This document shows, piece after piece, positions 23,111 to 33,446 of a stretch of DNA of 64,000 nt. A model generated the notes under the pieces. The model made no database searches. It was not told where the DNA came from and was given only the letters and a program-made list of their open reading frames with translations. The position numbers and the translations under genes are program-made. The stretch spans positions 1,302,001-1,366,000 of the forward strand of contig MU271147.1 of assembly GCA_021432605.1 (NCBI GenBank), written 5' to 3'. The first letter of the stretch is position 1. The number at the start of each line of letters is the position of its first letter. The DNA comes from Coniochaeta sp. PMI_546 (taxonomy: Eukaryota; Ascomycota; Sordariomycetes; Coniochaetales; Coniochaetaceae).

Positions 23111-24459
23111 ATGCTCCCGTCATGCAGAAGAGCAGCCCTCGCCCGAGATCAGAGGACGTCCGCACCCTTACAAACTTCCCACAGCCCTAATCTGCGCAAG
23201 CGACGGCGACAGCCGCACCACCCTCGCCGCCATGGCCTCGTGCGGCGCGGGCTCTCCGTCATGCTCCCGTTCGCCATGATGGTGCACCGTAGCCACGCCC
23301 AAAATGGCATACCGGGACCGAACGAAACCTACGTCCCCCTGCGCGTGACCAACAACTGCCCCGAGACCATCTGGCCCGGCATTGGCACCCAGCACGGCCT
23401 CGGCCCCGGTCTGGGAGGCTTCGAGCTCGTTCCCGGCGAGACGATGGCCTTCCTCGTCGGCCCGACATGGCAGGGCCGCGTGTGGGGCCGCACGAACTGC
23501 TCCTTCAACGAGGACGGCACGGGGCCCTCTAACCTCAATGGATGGAACGGCGGTGGCCAAGCCTGCCTGACAGGAGACTGTTTCGGTGTCCTCGACTGCG
23601 AGTTTTCGGTTCGTCCCCCCTCAACTCCTGTCCTCTGCAGGCCACTAACACCGTGCAGGGCGCAACTCCCACAACCCTAGCAGAGTTCAACCTCCGCGGC
23701 GGCGTCGCCAACAGCCAGACCTTCTACGACATCAGCCTCGTAGACGGCTACAACCTACCGCTAGCAATAATCTACATCCCGGCGGCCAACACGTCCGAGA
23801 TCCCCCCCAACCTCACCAACCCTTCCTGCGTGGCCACCTCCGGCTTCCTCTGGCCTCCCTCTAGGACAGGCGAGACCTACTCCAACGCATCCTACCCGAC
23901 CCCCTGGGAGTCCCGCCTCACCAACCAAGACGTCGCGCAGTGGTGCCCCTGGGACCTGCAGGTCTACCCCCCGATCAAGCCCGGCGACGGCGTCTACCCG
24001 TACCCGGACGACAGGATCCAGCGGCCCATCTTCGACCCCTGCCTGAGCGCGTGCGCGGCCACCAACGACCCGGCCGCCTGCTGCACGGGCGAGTACAGCG
24101 ACCCCAAGGTCTGCAAGCCGAGCCTGTACAGCGAGATGGCCAAGAGCGTGTGCCCGGACGCCTACAGCTTCGCCTTCGACGACCAGACGAGCACCTTCAT
24201 CATCCCCGCCGGCGGCGGCTGGGAGGTCGTCTTCTGCCCCGCCGGCAGGAGCACGGATATCCTGGCCACCTTTGGGGAGCAGCTGTCGAGCGTCGCCTCG
24301 GGCGGCGGGAGGGTGGCGAAGAGCGTCGACGATGCGGCGCGGAATCTGACTTTTATTATGACGCATGGTTCTGGTGCTGCTGCTTCTGCACGGGCGGTGG
24401 GATTGGGGTTGATGGTTGGGGTTGCGGCGCTGGTGGCTGCTGTGGTCGTGGTTGGCTGA
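23111..24459 (+). CDS. thaumatin-like secreted protein, probably GPI-anchored
   Basis: Two exons, 23111-23608 and 23659-24459 (432 aa; phase 0 junction after DCEFS). The body has thaumatin features: VTNNCPETIWPGI near the start of the fold, the Gly-rich WQGRVWGRTNCSF and ACLTGDCFGVLDC segments, a Cys-rich middle (CCTGEYSDPKVCKPS) and CPDAYSFAFDDQTSTF, which matches the family's C-terminal YSYAYDD motif. The C-terminus is Ser/Ala-rich then strongly hydrophobic (VGLGLMVGVAALVAAVVVVG), as in GPI-anchor signals. The N-terminus is odd: an Arg/His-rich stretch of about 50 residues precedes a weak hydrophobic segment (VMLPFAMMV), so the true start might be the Met at 23261 or in an unseen upstream exon. 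Confidence 0.85.
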
Positions 24460-25093
24460 GATGGGAAGGAGAACTTGATGTAGATGATTGGAAAATGGGA
24501 CTGATATGCGAGGCATGAGGCATGATGCTATGAGGGATGGCTGGAGTTTTTCTGTGTTTTCAAAGTTGGCTGGCTATGGATACCCCTGAGTTTGGACCGG
24601 CTCAGCTGGACTGGATGCCCGGATGGATAGGATGGATACTGCTTGGGGAGACTTAGGATGAGGACTGTTCATACGCACCCTAGGAGATACCCTTGCATCA
24701 CAGGCTCTTAGACCTAGACAAATACAATGTTTCACACACTCGCAAATGTGCCCCTGGCTACTGTCCGAGAATGCGTCGTTGCAGGTACCTGTGATAGTAA
24801 CCACACCTGCGAGAAATAGAACGATAACAGGTGCAATGCTTCAACGTTGGAGTGAAGCAGAACCTGCTCTATACCGTGGGGTTGCTCAAACCTGCCATAC
24901 CATGCACCTGCAAGCCACACAACACGTCCGTCTGGTAGTAGTACTAGGTTTGGTATATTCGCCAAAGCATTGGTTGCCCTCTATACGCACCAGATGCCTA
25001 TATTCTACGCCCGGACGGCATTCTCCAAGCCCACATATCCGCAGGCCCCCCTTCACATGCACGCAACAACGTCCCCCCTCTCACAAACCTGCC
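24460..25093. other. convergent intergenic region
   Basis: 3' flanks of the thaumatin-like (+) and ankyrin (-) genes. No gene or structured repeat seen. Confidence 0.55.
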
Positions 25094-25818
25094 TCAACTC
25101 CTCCTCGCCCGGCTCTCCTTCCTCCTCCTCTCCCACTCGGCCCGTTCCTCGTCATCACTCCCGCTAAACTCAGCATCGTCGTCATCATCCTGCCCCTCCA
25201 CCCCGTCCGCCAGACCCAGCACCCCTTGCCCGCCGCCGCCCTGGACACTGACCTCGCTGGCATCCACGAAGTCCCCCTGGTTCAGGCTCGCATACTCGTG
25301 CTTCCGGATCACCTCCTTGAGCCCCTCGTTCCGCGGATCGACCAGCTGCAGCGGCGTCAGGCCGCCCTTGTTCTTGACCCGCGGGTTGGACCCGGCCTCG
25401 AGCATCATCTCCACCAGGGCGTTTCCGAACTCCCTCTGGGCCTCGGGCTCGGAGTTGATCCACCGCACGGCGGAGTGGAGCGGGGTGTCGCCCTCGACCC
25501 GGTTGACGGGGTCGCACTCGAAGTCGGGCATGTCGAGGAGGGCGTCGATGATCTCGTAGTTGCCGCGCAGGGCGGCCTCGTGGTACAGGTGGTTGCCCAT
25601 CACGGTCGTGGTGGTGTTGAGCAGGGCGGCGATCTCCGGGTCGGACTTGGACTCCAGCACCTCGTGCAGCAGGTCCGTGTTGTTGCGGCGGCAGGCTTCG
25701 ATCAGGATCTCGGAGACGGAGGCGCCCTGTGAGTTTTGTTAGTCTGGCTGCAGAGAGGGTTACATGCGAGAGAATAGGGGGGAAGGTTTACCTCGTGCTC
25801 TTCTTCTTGGTTCGCCAT
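25094..25818 (-). CDS. small ankyrin-repeat protein
   Basis: Minus-strand exons 25818-25792 (MANQEEEHE) and 25726-25094 give 219 aa. After SVSEILIEACRRNNTDLLHEVL there are about three ankyrin units: NHLYHEAALRGNYEIIDALL, DTPLHSAVRWINSE with EMMLEAGSNPRVKN, and GLTPLQLVDPRNEGLKEVIR. The C-terminal tail is acidic (GQDDDDDAEFSGSDDEE) and then basic (RRKESRARRS). Size, acidic tail and repeat number resemble yeast Yar1, the Rps3 chaperone, but this is a layout similarity and not a proven orthology. Confidence 0.8.
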
Positions 25819-26395
25819 GTTGGCGAACTCGGGGTTGGGGAACAGAAGAAGTTTGTTTGAGTCTGAACTATTCGGCTTGCTACCTCTGGGTAACTCGCAA
25901 GGAGGCAGCAGGTGAAGATTTCCAAGAGATTATATCCTGGATATTTACTCGCGCAGTCTACAGCTCACAGTTGGGCCGCGCGGCAGGTTGACAAGTGTCG
26001 TATGAACTGCAAAATGAAGCTCTGGCGTATGGAGGCTTGACCAGGAGGTGGCAGTGACGTTCCAAACCCCGTTGACAGGGAAGGTGGGGCATCCTGCTTT
26101 ACTGTGTACATACTACATAGTGAGTTACGTACTCAGACGCGCTAAGTAGCTCCCGTCAGCAACCCCTGTCGATGATTGATGGCGATGGCGGGGCAACTTT
26201 TTTCTGAAGAATGAATTGCGGATGAGTCGCCGACTGACTTTGCGACGGACAGACACTTGGATCAAACACACACACACACACAAGGAGTCAACACCTGGCG
26301 CAGGAGCTAAGCAGCTCTCGTTACATCTCAGCTTTCCTTCCTTACTCCTATAATATCATATCTCTGAGGACAGTGTCCAACCAAACCCAGCCAAA
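25819..26395. promoter_or_regulatory. divergent promoter region between ankyrin and RPC11 genes
   Basis: Shared upstream region of two divergent small genes. It contains an (AC)8 microsatellite at 26266-26281, 115 nt before the RPC11 start. Confidence 0.45.
26266..26281. repeat. (AC)8 microsatellite
   Basis: Eight uninterrupted AC units in the divergent promoter region. Confidence 0.9.
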
Positions 26396-26855
26396 ATGCT
26401 GCTTTGTACACTCCCCCCACTCCCCCCTTCCCCTTCTACTGCGTCAAACAACCATCTGCTAACCTGCACCCTGTCCAGTCTGCCCCCACTGCTCCAACAT
26501 CCTCACCGTCTCGGCCATGGAAACCGGCCGCAACCGCCTCGAGTGCCGCACCTGCCCCTACGAGCACCCCATCGAGCAGACCATCTACAGCCGGCGCAAC
26601 TTCGCCCGCGTCGAGAAGGAGGACGTCTTCGGCGGGCCGGGCGCCTGGGACAACGCGCAGAAGCAGAAGGTCCAGTGCGGCAACCCCGCCTGCAACGGCG
26701 ACGAGGCCGCGTATTTCTCCGTGCAGATCAGGAGTGCCGACGAGCCTATGACGGTGAGTTGGAACGTGACAAACGGAATGTGAGAAGCGGTGCTAATGGG
26801 TGGAAAACAGAATTTTTACAAGTGTATGACTTGCGGCCACCGCTGGCGAGACTGA
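26396..26855 (+). CDS. RPC11: RNA polymerase III subunit RPC10/RPC11 (TFIIS-like zinc ribbon)
   Basis: Subunit that gives Pol III its RNA-cleavage and termination activity. Exons 26396-26405 (only 10 nt), 26479-26753 and 26811-26855 give 109 aa, matching the yeast protein (110 aa). The first splice makes MLLF|CPHCSNIL, the invariant start of the family. N-terminal zinc ribbon: CPHC ... CRTC. C-terminal TFIIS-like ribbon: CGNPAC ... CMTCGHRWRD, with the cleavage-active acidic pair in RSADEPMT. Intron 2 has a GCTAAT branch-like word. The tiny first exon makes this gene easy to misannotate. Confidence 0.97.
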
Positions 26856-27377
26856 GGGGTGTTGGAAGGGGTATAGATGGACTACGCGATTGTTAGAGGA
26901 GTCATTGACGGAGGCCATCGGAGTCAGGATACCAGGCGCATGGGTTATAGACATCGCATTGCATGGAGTTAGGGTTTATCTTGGCTTGTCATTGATTGTG
27001 TTTGGGTTTAAAGATTCTGCGGCTGTCTGTCTGCTATTGTATGCCCACGTAGAGCTAATCCAGAGGTGATTCTCTGTAAGCCTTCTGCCCTCGTGAGCCC
27101 TCGTATCATACCGACTTCCTCCGGCATTCCATAGGAACCAATTGAAGTCTCATCGCGGCCAGTTCAACAGCCCCGGCGTGTTCTGAAAACTTCTTCGGCG
27201 ACCGTGTCACTTGTCATATCTGCATTCTCAGCAGCCCTCAATGCCAAGTTCCCTGATATCGGTCTCTGGCTTGTCTGCAGGTCTCTGATCGGCGACAAGC
27301 CGTGCCTGATCTCATGTCCAAAGTCTGGCTGATCTTGTTGTGTGGTGTCATTGGTATCCCTTCCCTCCCCTGCCACC
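26856..27377. other. convergent intergenic region
   Basis: 3' flanks of RPC11 (+) and Med31 (-). Nothing else recognised. Confidence 0.55.
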
Positions 27378-27829
27378 TCATGTCTCGCGGTGCCACTCGA
27401 CAGCAGCCCTCATCCCCTCCTGCACCAGCACATTCACCAGATCCGGACTGATGATGTCCTGCCGAAACCGTTCCGTCTGTAGCAGCTGCAGGTTCTTCAG
27501 CGTCGGGCCGGGGTAGGTCAGATATTTGAGGTACGGCGGCCGGCTCCAGTACTGCAGGTAGTCGAGGTAGGCGACAAAGGTCGGGTTGGAAAGCAGCTTC
27601 CTTGCAGCTAGGTGGTTGAGGTAATATGGATTTCCGAGGGATTGGACAAACTAGAGGCAAAGTCAGCGGGTTTGGGGGAGTGAAGAGGGCGGGAAAAGGT
27701 GATTGCATTGTCAAAACGTACCTCGAGCTCCAACTCGAAGCGTGTGTAGCCCCCGTACTTGGGCTCGTCGTCGCCTGGAGGAGGCGGTGGTGCTGATGGT
27801 GAGGACATGGGAACGTCTTCGGAAGACAT
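27378..27829 (-). CDS. MED31: Mediator complex subunit 31 (Soh1 family)
   Basis: Conserved subunit of the Mediator middle module, bridging regulators and RNA polymerase II. Minus-strand exons 27829-27722 and 27650-27378 give 126 aa, the usual size. After a Ser/Pro/Asp-rich start, the Soh1 domain reads YTRFELELE|FVQSLGNPYYLNHLA, then NPTFVAYLDYLQYW and PPYLKYLTYPGPTLKNL, all diagnostic. Phase 0 junction with a CTCTAG acceptor. It ends VEWHRET. Confidence 0.97.
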
Positions 27830-28473
27830 TGAAAGCACTGTTTTGACAAATATGAGCGTTGGTTTGGGATGGAGGCTATTCTTCGTGGTCGTCTTTGGAA
27901 GTGTTTGGTTACGGCCGCGAAATGGATGTCAGGGTACGTACCTTACCTTGGCCTCTAGCGCGCACTAGCGTCCATTTCACTCAGCCTTGAAAGAGTGGAT
28001 TCGACTCCAGTTACACCTCCTGCAGGAACAACCGGGTACTGTACTATCCGACGACAAAACATTGATGACAGCTATCATATATCCCAAGCTCATGAGGGTA
28101 CAGGGCGGGATCCTGGTTAAGCCCACACAAGAGAGGGAGATGATTCAAGGACCTGTCGACCGGACGAAATGAGGATGCTATGAGCATTTGGATGTGATGG
28201 CCTCTCAACTAAAAGCATTCAAGTTACCATGCTTCACACGCTGCAATGTTTACTTCATCATCCCCGGTAAATTCGTTCATGCTATCTTGACATGCTACTT
28301 ATACCCGCCTGAACACTTTTCCTTCCAATCTCACCCAAGTTATACATAGTATCTTGCTGCTTCCTCGTCGTTGACGGTTGGGACACCATTTCCGGGATTG
28401 ACCATGATCGAGGCCGATTGAACCCCTGCCCAACCATATCCCAAATGTATCTCAGTTTACATTGCTGACATGG
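27830..28473. other. intergenic region
   Basis: Upstream of Med31; TACGTACCTTACCTTGG lies at about 27935-27951, another TACCT-type element. The remainder is AT-richer and shows no gene. Confidence 0.5.
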
Positions 28474-29607
28474 CTAATACACCTCTGCTGAACATGTTAG
28501 ATACATATCACCCTTGAACGGAGAGGGAATCGGGAATACTTGCATAACGCCGTTTCTATTTCGATATAGCCCTCTTTTCTGCACCTTGTGCTTCTTCTCC
28601 TTCTCCTTCTGCAGCCGAGCAAGCTCCCGGCGAGCATTTTCCACTTCTGTCCGAGCCGCTGACCCAGCACGTGCAAGAGCTCTGTTCTGCCGCTCCAAGC
28701 GATCATTCTGACGCTGCTGTTCTTGCATGAGAGCTACAGCGCGTAAACTGGGTCGGGTCATCACTGGCTGAATCCTGGGAGCCTCAGAGTTAGAGTCTCC
28801 GGGGGATTGCTGTTCGCGACTCTCAGAATCCAGAACTTGTCTGCCTCGGGCCGCAGCTTCTTCGTGTGCTCTCTCAGCTTGGCGCCAGCGCTGCTCTAGT
28901 TCAAATTCGCGGGCTGCGCTGTCGCGACGCTGCTGGATGACTTGCAGATTTGCTTCAGCAAGTTGGTTCTCGAAATCGCGTTCCCTCTGACGACTCTCCC
29001 TAAGTTCCTCGCGCAGTGCTTCCTCGAGAGTGTTGGCTTGTGCGAGTTTCTCCTCCAAGTCCTCAATCCGCCGTCTCAGCTCCGCTCTGAAGGCTTTACT
29101 GGCAGAACCGGCGGCTTTGAGATCAATAATCTCTTCTTGAAGGTTTTCTATTTGGTTATTAAGCTCTTTAATCTCACTCTTGCAACCCGTATGTTGGACC
29201 GTAAGCTCCTGAGTCTTTTGGTGGGCTTGCTGAGCCTGTTGCTCGAGCTCCTGGGGATCTGGTCCCTGAGTGGTGTCTACCTGCCGCGGCCCAAGTTTTT
29301 CTTCCTCTGACAATGTATATTGGCCGTCTCCTATTTTCTCGCCGTTCTCCTCCACGCAAGATACAGCCTCAGTGTCTGCTTTCTTCATCACGGGACGATT
29401 GGGTCGAGGAGGGATTGGCGGGGGAGAATTCCCGCTGGCCTTGTCTCTCCGCTGTGCCTCGTTGACGCGGTTCCCCAATTCATTGGCAATCAACTGTTGA
29501 TCGTGTTCACGAATCCCACCGGCGACATTACGGGAAGTGCTCAGAGACCGACATTCATAGAATTCGGCAAGTGCTCGCACGTTGGTGGAGGTACTTGGCG
29601 AGGCCAT
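28474..29607 (-). CDS. coiled-coil protein of unknown function
   Basis: Single-exon frame of 377 aa from the ATG at 29607 (an upstream TTG extension was ignored). I do not recognise a family. Residues 60-75 hold a proline motif, SPPPIPPRPNRP, of the kind bound by SH3 domains. From about residue 115 to 265 there is a long Glu/Gln/Arg-rich coiled coil (EIKELNNQIENLQEEIIDL, RIEDLEEKLAQANTLEEAL), and a second one around 300-345 (RREL, KEKEKKHKVQKRG). The tail is short and uncharged. No signal peptide or membrane segment. The long frame, uninterrupted, and heptad pattern support a real protein; the surrounding DNA is gene-poor. Confidence 0.65.
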   Translation of the reverse strand: MASPSTSTNVRALAEFYECRSLSTSRNVAGGIREHDQQLIANELGNRVNEAQRRDKASGNSPPPIPPRPNRPVMKKADTEAVSCVEENGEKIGDGQYTLSEEEKLGPRQVDTTQGPDPQELEQQAQQAHQKTQELTVQHTGCKSEIKELNNQIENLQEEIIDLKAAGSASKAFRAELRRRIEDLEEKLAQANTLEEALREELRESRQRERDFENQLAEANLQVIQQRRDSAAREFELEQRWRQAERAHEEAAARGRQVLDSESREQQSPGDSNSEAPRIQPVMTRPSLRAVALMQEQQRQNDRLERQNRALARAGSAARTEVENARRELARLQKEKEKKHKVQKRGLYRNRNGVMQVFPIPSPFKGDMYLTCSAEVY

Positions 29608-32144
29608 GATGCGGAACCGCGGACTAGATAAAATCAATTAATCTCAATGTCCTATTACAATTGCAAAAAAGATAGAGATATTGGATGGGATACCGAAGAC
29701 TTCGTCTTGCGACCTCTTTACCCTTAAATGTGTCGAGGACATTTTCGCAGGAGCAGAGCCTTCTGAATTCAGCACAACCCTTCTAAACAGCACAAGACCT
29801 GTGAGTGAGGCGTGTTCGGTTGTCATTGGATAGCAAGTCCCGGTGAAGATTCGAGATAGATGGTGCCTGTCATGATACTCTCGCTGTTGCAGACATGCCA
29901 GCCTGCTTCTCGTGTTGATGCTCATTGGCGTGGAGGCTGGCGATATGCAGGCCTCCGACGTTAGCTTCTTTGATATTGCAAATGACAGGAAAGATATAGA
30001 AGTATGGATGCTTATGATAAGGTTGTGTAACATGTCAGCTGCACTAATAACCACATCCTGTGAGTTCAGTGACTGATTTTATCTGCCTCAAACCTATTCC
30101 CTCACGTACACTGCAAGCTCAAAGATGCTGAATTTGGCAGTGGTTGCTAGTGGTGGCAGCAAGGGTGGAAGGATGAGCACGGAGGAGAACACTTTACACA
30201 GGCCGCGCCGCGGTATGGTCTCGTTCGGAAAAGGTAAGTTACAGGCAACACCACACGGCCATCGTAGTGGAACGCCCGAGGTTCGTGTACTGAATGCAGC
30301 CCTGTAGTACAGCAGATATGTGCCGTTGCCGTCTGTTTGCGTACTAGTCTCTATACGAATCTTGCGCGCAGCCTGCTTGCAGATTTGAAACTTGAGACTA
30401 TGGTAGCCATGAGAAGATTCATGTGTATATTAGTGTGGCGATCGAAAGAATATTGTAAGCCCTTGCTACCCTGCTTTTCGTACGGCTTTTCTTTTCCCAC
30501 CTCTGCTTGTACCTGGATCCTCATCATAAACAGCAAACTGAACTATGCCCAGTTTCTCAAGGGAGCTCTTGTATGGTTTGAGCTTCTACTCTACAATACT
30601 CCCTTCACCACAGAACCTCTCAACAATATCAACGCTGCGGCCATGTACAGCCCGGCTCGCAGCATATCATCGAGTTCGTCCCAGACAAGCTTGAAGAACG
30701 CTGTGCTCTTGATTCGTGAAACGAGGTCATTCGGTCTACGCTATGACGAAAATAGTGTTAGAGGTTTATATGGAAAAGGCATGTTTGCCTTGTGAGGAAG
30801 TAAAATGATTACTTACCTCGTGCTTAACGACGTAACCTAGAAAGTACACGGATTTGCTCGTGCGGCCTGGTGTCTGTTCAGTATGTCGTCCTATCTAGGT
30901 AATTAGTCATATGTGAGGTAACCACTTAATCTTGTCCTGACTCGCCCTTGGCTACTAATTTCATGATAATCTGGGAAATTCTGATCAGTTAACAGAAGAC
31001 TAAAGAGCTCAATGACGTATGGATTTAGAGCTTACACTCTCGGTGATCATGAATGGAAGTTCCTTTTGGACAGGATCTAGACAACTTTTTTTTTTTTTTT
31101 TTTGCTGAGTCTGAAATAGGAGACTCAACAAGGTAGACAGGGACCACCTAGGCTTTATCTCCCATATCTTCTGACTGTTAGAAAGACTAGATTCTCATCA
31201 CCAGGGACTATGAAACACAGGGTGTGTCGAACACTAAGTTGTTTCATTCTTACGCCTATGGCTTCGCTGGAAGAGACTGTGAATCACACATTAGATGTCT
31301 AAAATAGCTTATAGAATCACGTTCATATTGGTATTTATGGCCTATCTCGTCATGCCCGTGTCCTAGACCTCAACTCGAACAAAAGACTCAAATAGAGCCG
31401 ACAGGTTCGACAGCAAATTGGATGCTCCTCTCCGGTCTCTTTGATATGTACGGAAAAGAAATGCGTCACAGCACAGCCTTGACACTTTGTCCGAGTCTCA
31501 CAAATGTGGCATGGGCTGATACCGTGTACTCATACCCTTTTACAATGCGTAGTTTCCCGAGTGAGGTTGTCTAGCCCCCTTTTAAAAACCAGAGTATCGA
31601 TACAATCCTCGAGACATGGAAGCACCGAGTTTTTGATACGGAGATGCTGCGAAGGTGAATGACATACGTGCTAGTCAGCTTTGACACCTGCTACTTAGCT
31701 GTGAACTTGGGTCATATGGACGGTCTTCCACCATGACATGACATCACGGAGTCGTCCTTACTACACACTCGGCTGTCCCTGGAGCATAATACGTGCGCTG
31801 AGAGAACCTCAGATCAGCATTTTCACGGATAGTGAGTATATTAAGTGCCGTAACTAGTGACCGCTGATAACCAGACCAGTAAAAGCATTCTACTTCTTTA
31901 GAAGGAGCAAGGTTTCTGTTGGCAGAATTACTGTTATCAAATTGACATGCTTGTAGCTGCACAATCTGCACAAGTGTCGGAAGAGTCAATGCCTCGTTTG
32001 GTTACGTTCCTCCGTTTCGCGTTTCGACATGTGTACCATCTGCTGCCATGACCTGGATACGTGATATGCCTTTATACACGTTCAAAAACCATCCAAGCAT
32101 CACGACATTCATACAAAACTTAGGCCTCACGTGCAATCCATGCC
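29608..32144. other. 2.5 kb gene-poor, AT-richer region
   Basis: No convincing gene on either strand. Short frames (for example 30337-30795 on the plus strand) lack codon bias. A run of 18 T is at 31086-31103. The tract could hide decayed repeats but I cannot name a family. Confidence 0.45.
31086..31103. repeat. T18 homopolymer
   Basis: Uninterrupted run of 18 T. Read on the minus strand it is an A tail; it might mark a retroposed sequence lying to its right, but no target-site duplication or coding remnant could be established. Confidence 0.85.
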
Positions 32145-33446
32145 CTAGCTGCCAAAAGCAGCAGCAGGATAAGCCCTCTCCTTCTTCCTCCTCGCACTCG
32201 AGCTGCTCCTCGAACTAGCCCCCGACCCCGGCGCACTGAGATGCGTCGCCTTGACTGGCCCTGCGCCTAGCACTGCTGTCCCAGCGCCGTTATTCCCAAC
32301 AACCATCTCAGCCGGCAAGTCGTTCCACTCCGTGTCCGGTCTCGTCTTCTGATAGCTCAGCGACGGAGCGGGACCGGGCCGCTGCAGCAACTTCCTCTTC
32401 TCCTCCTTCGCCCTCTCTCCAGCAGCAGCGTCAGAAAATCCCGACAGGTTCACGGCAGACGCGAGCACGCTCCCTCTCCCCCTCGCCTCATCGGCTACCG
32501 CCGCGGCTTGGTCTTGCCGTTCCCTCTCGGCGTTTTGTTCTGTTCCGTGCATGCTGTCGATGTCTCGGGAGACGAGCCACGCGGTGTCGGGTCGCAGGCG
32601 AAAATAATAGCCGGCCACAGGTCTTGTCCCTCGCCTAAAGCCGCGCGACGAGTACCACCGCAGTCCCTCCTCGTTCTCGGTCCAAACGTGCGCGTATATC
32701 TGGCGGATATCGACACCAGCCTCTTGGTCGAGTGAGAGTAGCGAGGCGGTCGAGATGATGTGTTCGAGGGCCGCTGCCGCGAGACCGAGGGACCGAAAGG
32801 GGGAGAGAAGGGTTAGGCTCTGGATGTAGATGGAGTGCTGGCTCGAGGAGGAGGAGGAGGGTTCGAGACGGCAGACTATGCTGCCGACGACTTTTGGTGT
32901 GGAGGTGGACGAGTCGGACCAGAGGATGGCGCGGGAGAAGAGAGATGATGTTGGGGCGGTGAGAATGGTGGTGTAGAAGGAGTCCGGGTAGGTTATTTGC
33001 AGGAGGAGGGAGTTTATACGTCGCAGCGCTGGAATGTGCTCTGGTGTTATGGGGGCGATGGTAGCCTGAGGAGGCAAAGATGGGGGTGGTGGGAGGAGAG
33101 GGAGGGAGGGCAGGGAAGGGAGGGTCGGCGGTATTTGCGTTGTCGACGTTGATTGTGGGGGTGCGGATCTTGGTTGTGGAGGAAGCGGTGGCGGTGGTGG
33201 TATCGAGGCTGGAGCGGGAGCACTACTGGTGATGGGTGGTAGAGACTCAATTGCTGCTGACTTGATATCGTTTGTATTGGCGCTGTCGTTGCTCGTGTCT
33301 TGGTGTCTCTGGGGGATATTCGAAGTCGAAGTGGAAGTAGCAGCCGAAGTCGATGCCGGAGGGGTGGCGTATACGGGCCGCTGGGGTTGGAAGAAAGATC
33401 GGATGGAGGGCTGCACGAGTGTAGGTGGCTTGGCCGGTTGATCCAT
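32145..33446 (-). CDS. NAA50-like N-acetyltransferase (GNAT) with an N-terminal PIP box
   Basis: Single exon, 433 aa from ATG 33446. Residues 12-19 read QPSIRSFF, a perfect PCNA-interacting (PIP) box Q-x-x-I-x-x-F-F. A long Ser/Pro/Thr-rich linker follows to about residue 130. The GNAT domain (about 132-300) has SLTLLSPFRSLGLAAAALEHI, comparable to the acetyl-CoA loop of NAA50, and YAHVWTENEEGLRWYSSRGF followed by YYFRLRPDTAWLVSRDI, matching NAA50's HVQISNESAIDFYRKFGF and YYKRIEPADAHVL. The C-terminal 130 residues are disordered and basic near the end (SARRKKERAYP). NAA50/San acetylates protein N-termini and is needed for sister-chromatid cohesion in animals; the PCNA link is inferred from the motif. 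Confidence 0.8.
   Translation of the reverse strand: MDQPAKPPTLVQPSIRSFFQPQRPVYATPPASTSAATSTSTSNIPQRHQDTSNDSANTNDIKSAAIESLPPITSSAPAPASIPPPPPLPPQPRSAPPQSTSTTQIPPTLPSLPSLPLLPPPPSLPPQATIAPITPEHIPALRRINSLLLQITYPDSFYTTILTAPTSSLFSRAILWSDSSTSTPKVVGSIVCRLEPSSSSSSQHSIYIQSLTLLSPFRSLGLAAAALEHIISTASLLSLDQEAGVDIRQIYAHVWTENEEGLRWYSSRGFRRGTRPVAGYYFRLRPDTAWLVSRDIDSMHGTEQNAERERQDQAAAVADEARGRGSVLASAVNLSGFSDAAAGERAKEEKRKLLQRPGPAPSLSYQKTRPDTEWNDLPAEMVVGNNGAGTAVLGAGPVKATHLSAPGSGASSRSSSSARRKKERAYPAAAFGS

Noticed and set aside
29608-32144. RIP-mutated transposon block
   Set aside because: The tract is AT-richer but not extreme, and no transposase, reverse transcriptase or terminal repeats could be read in any frame.
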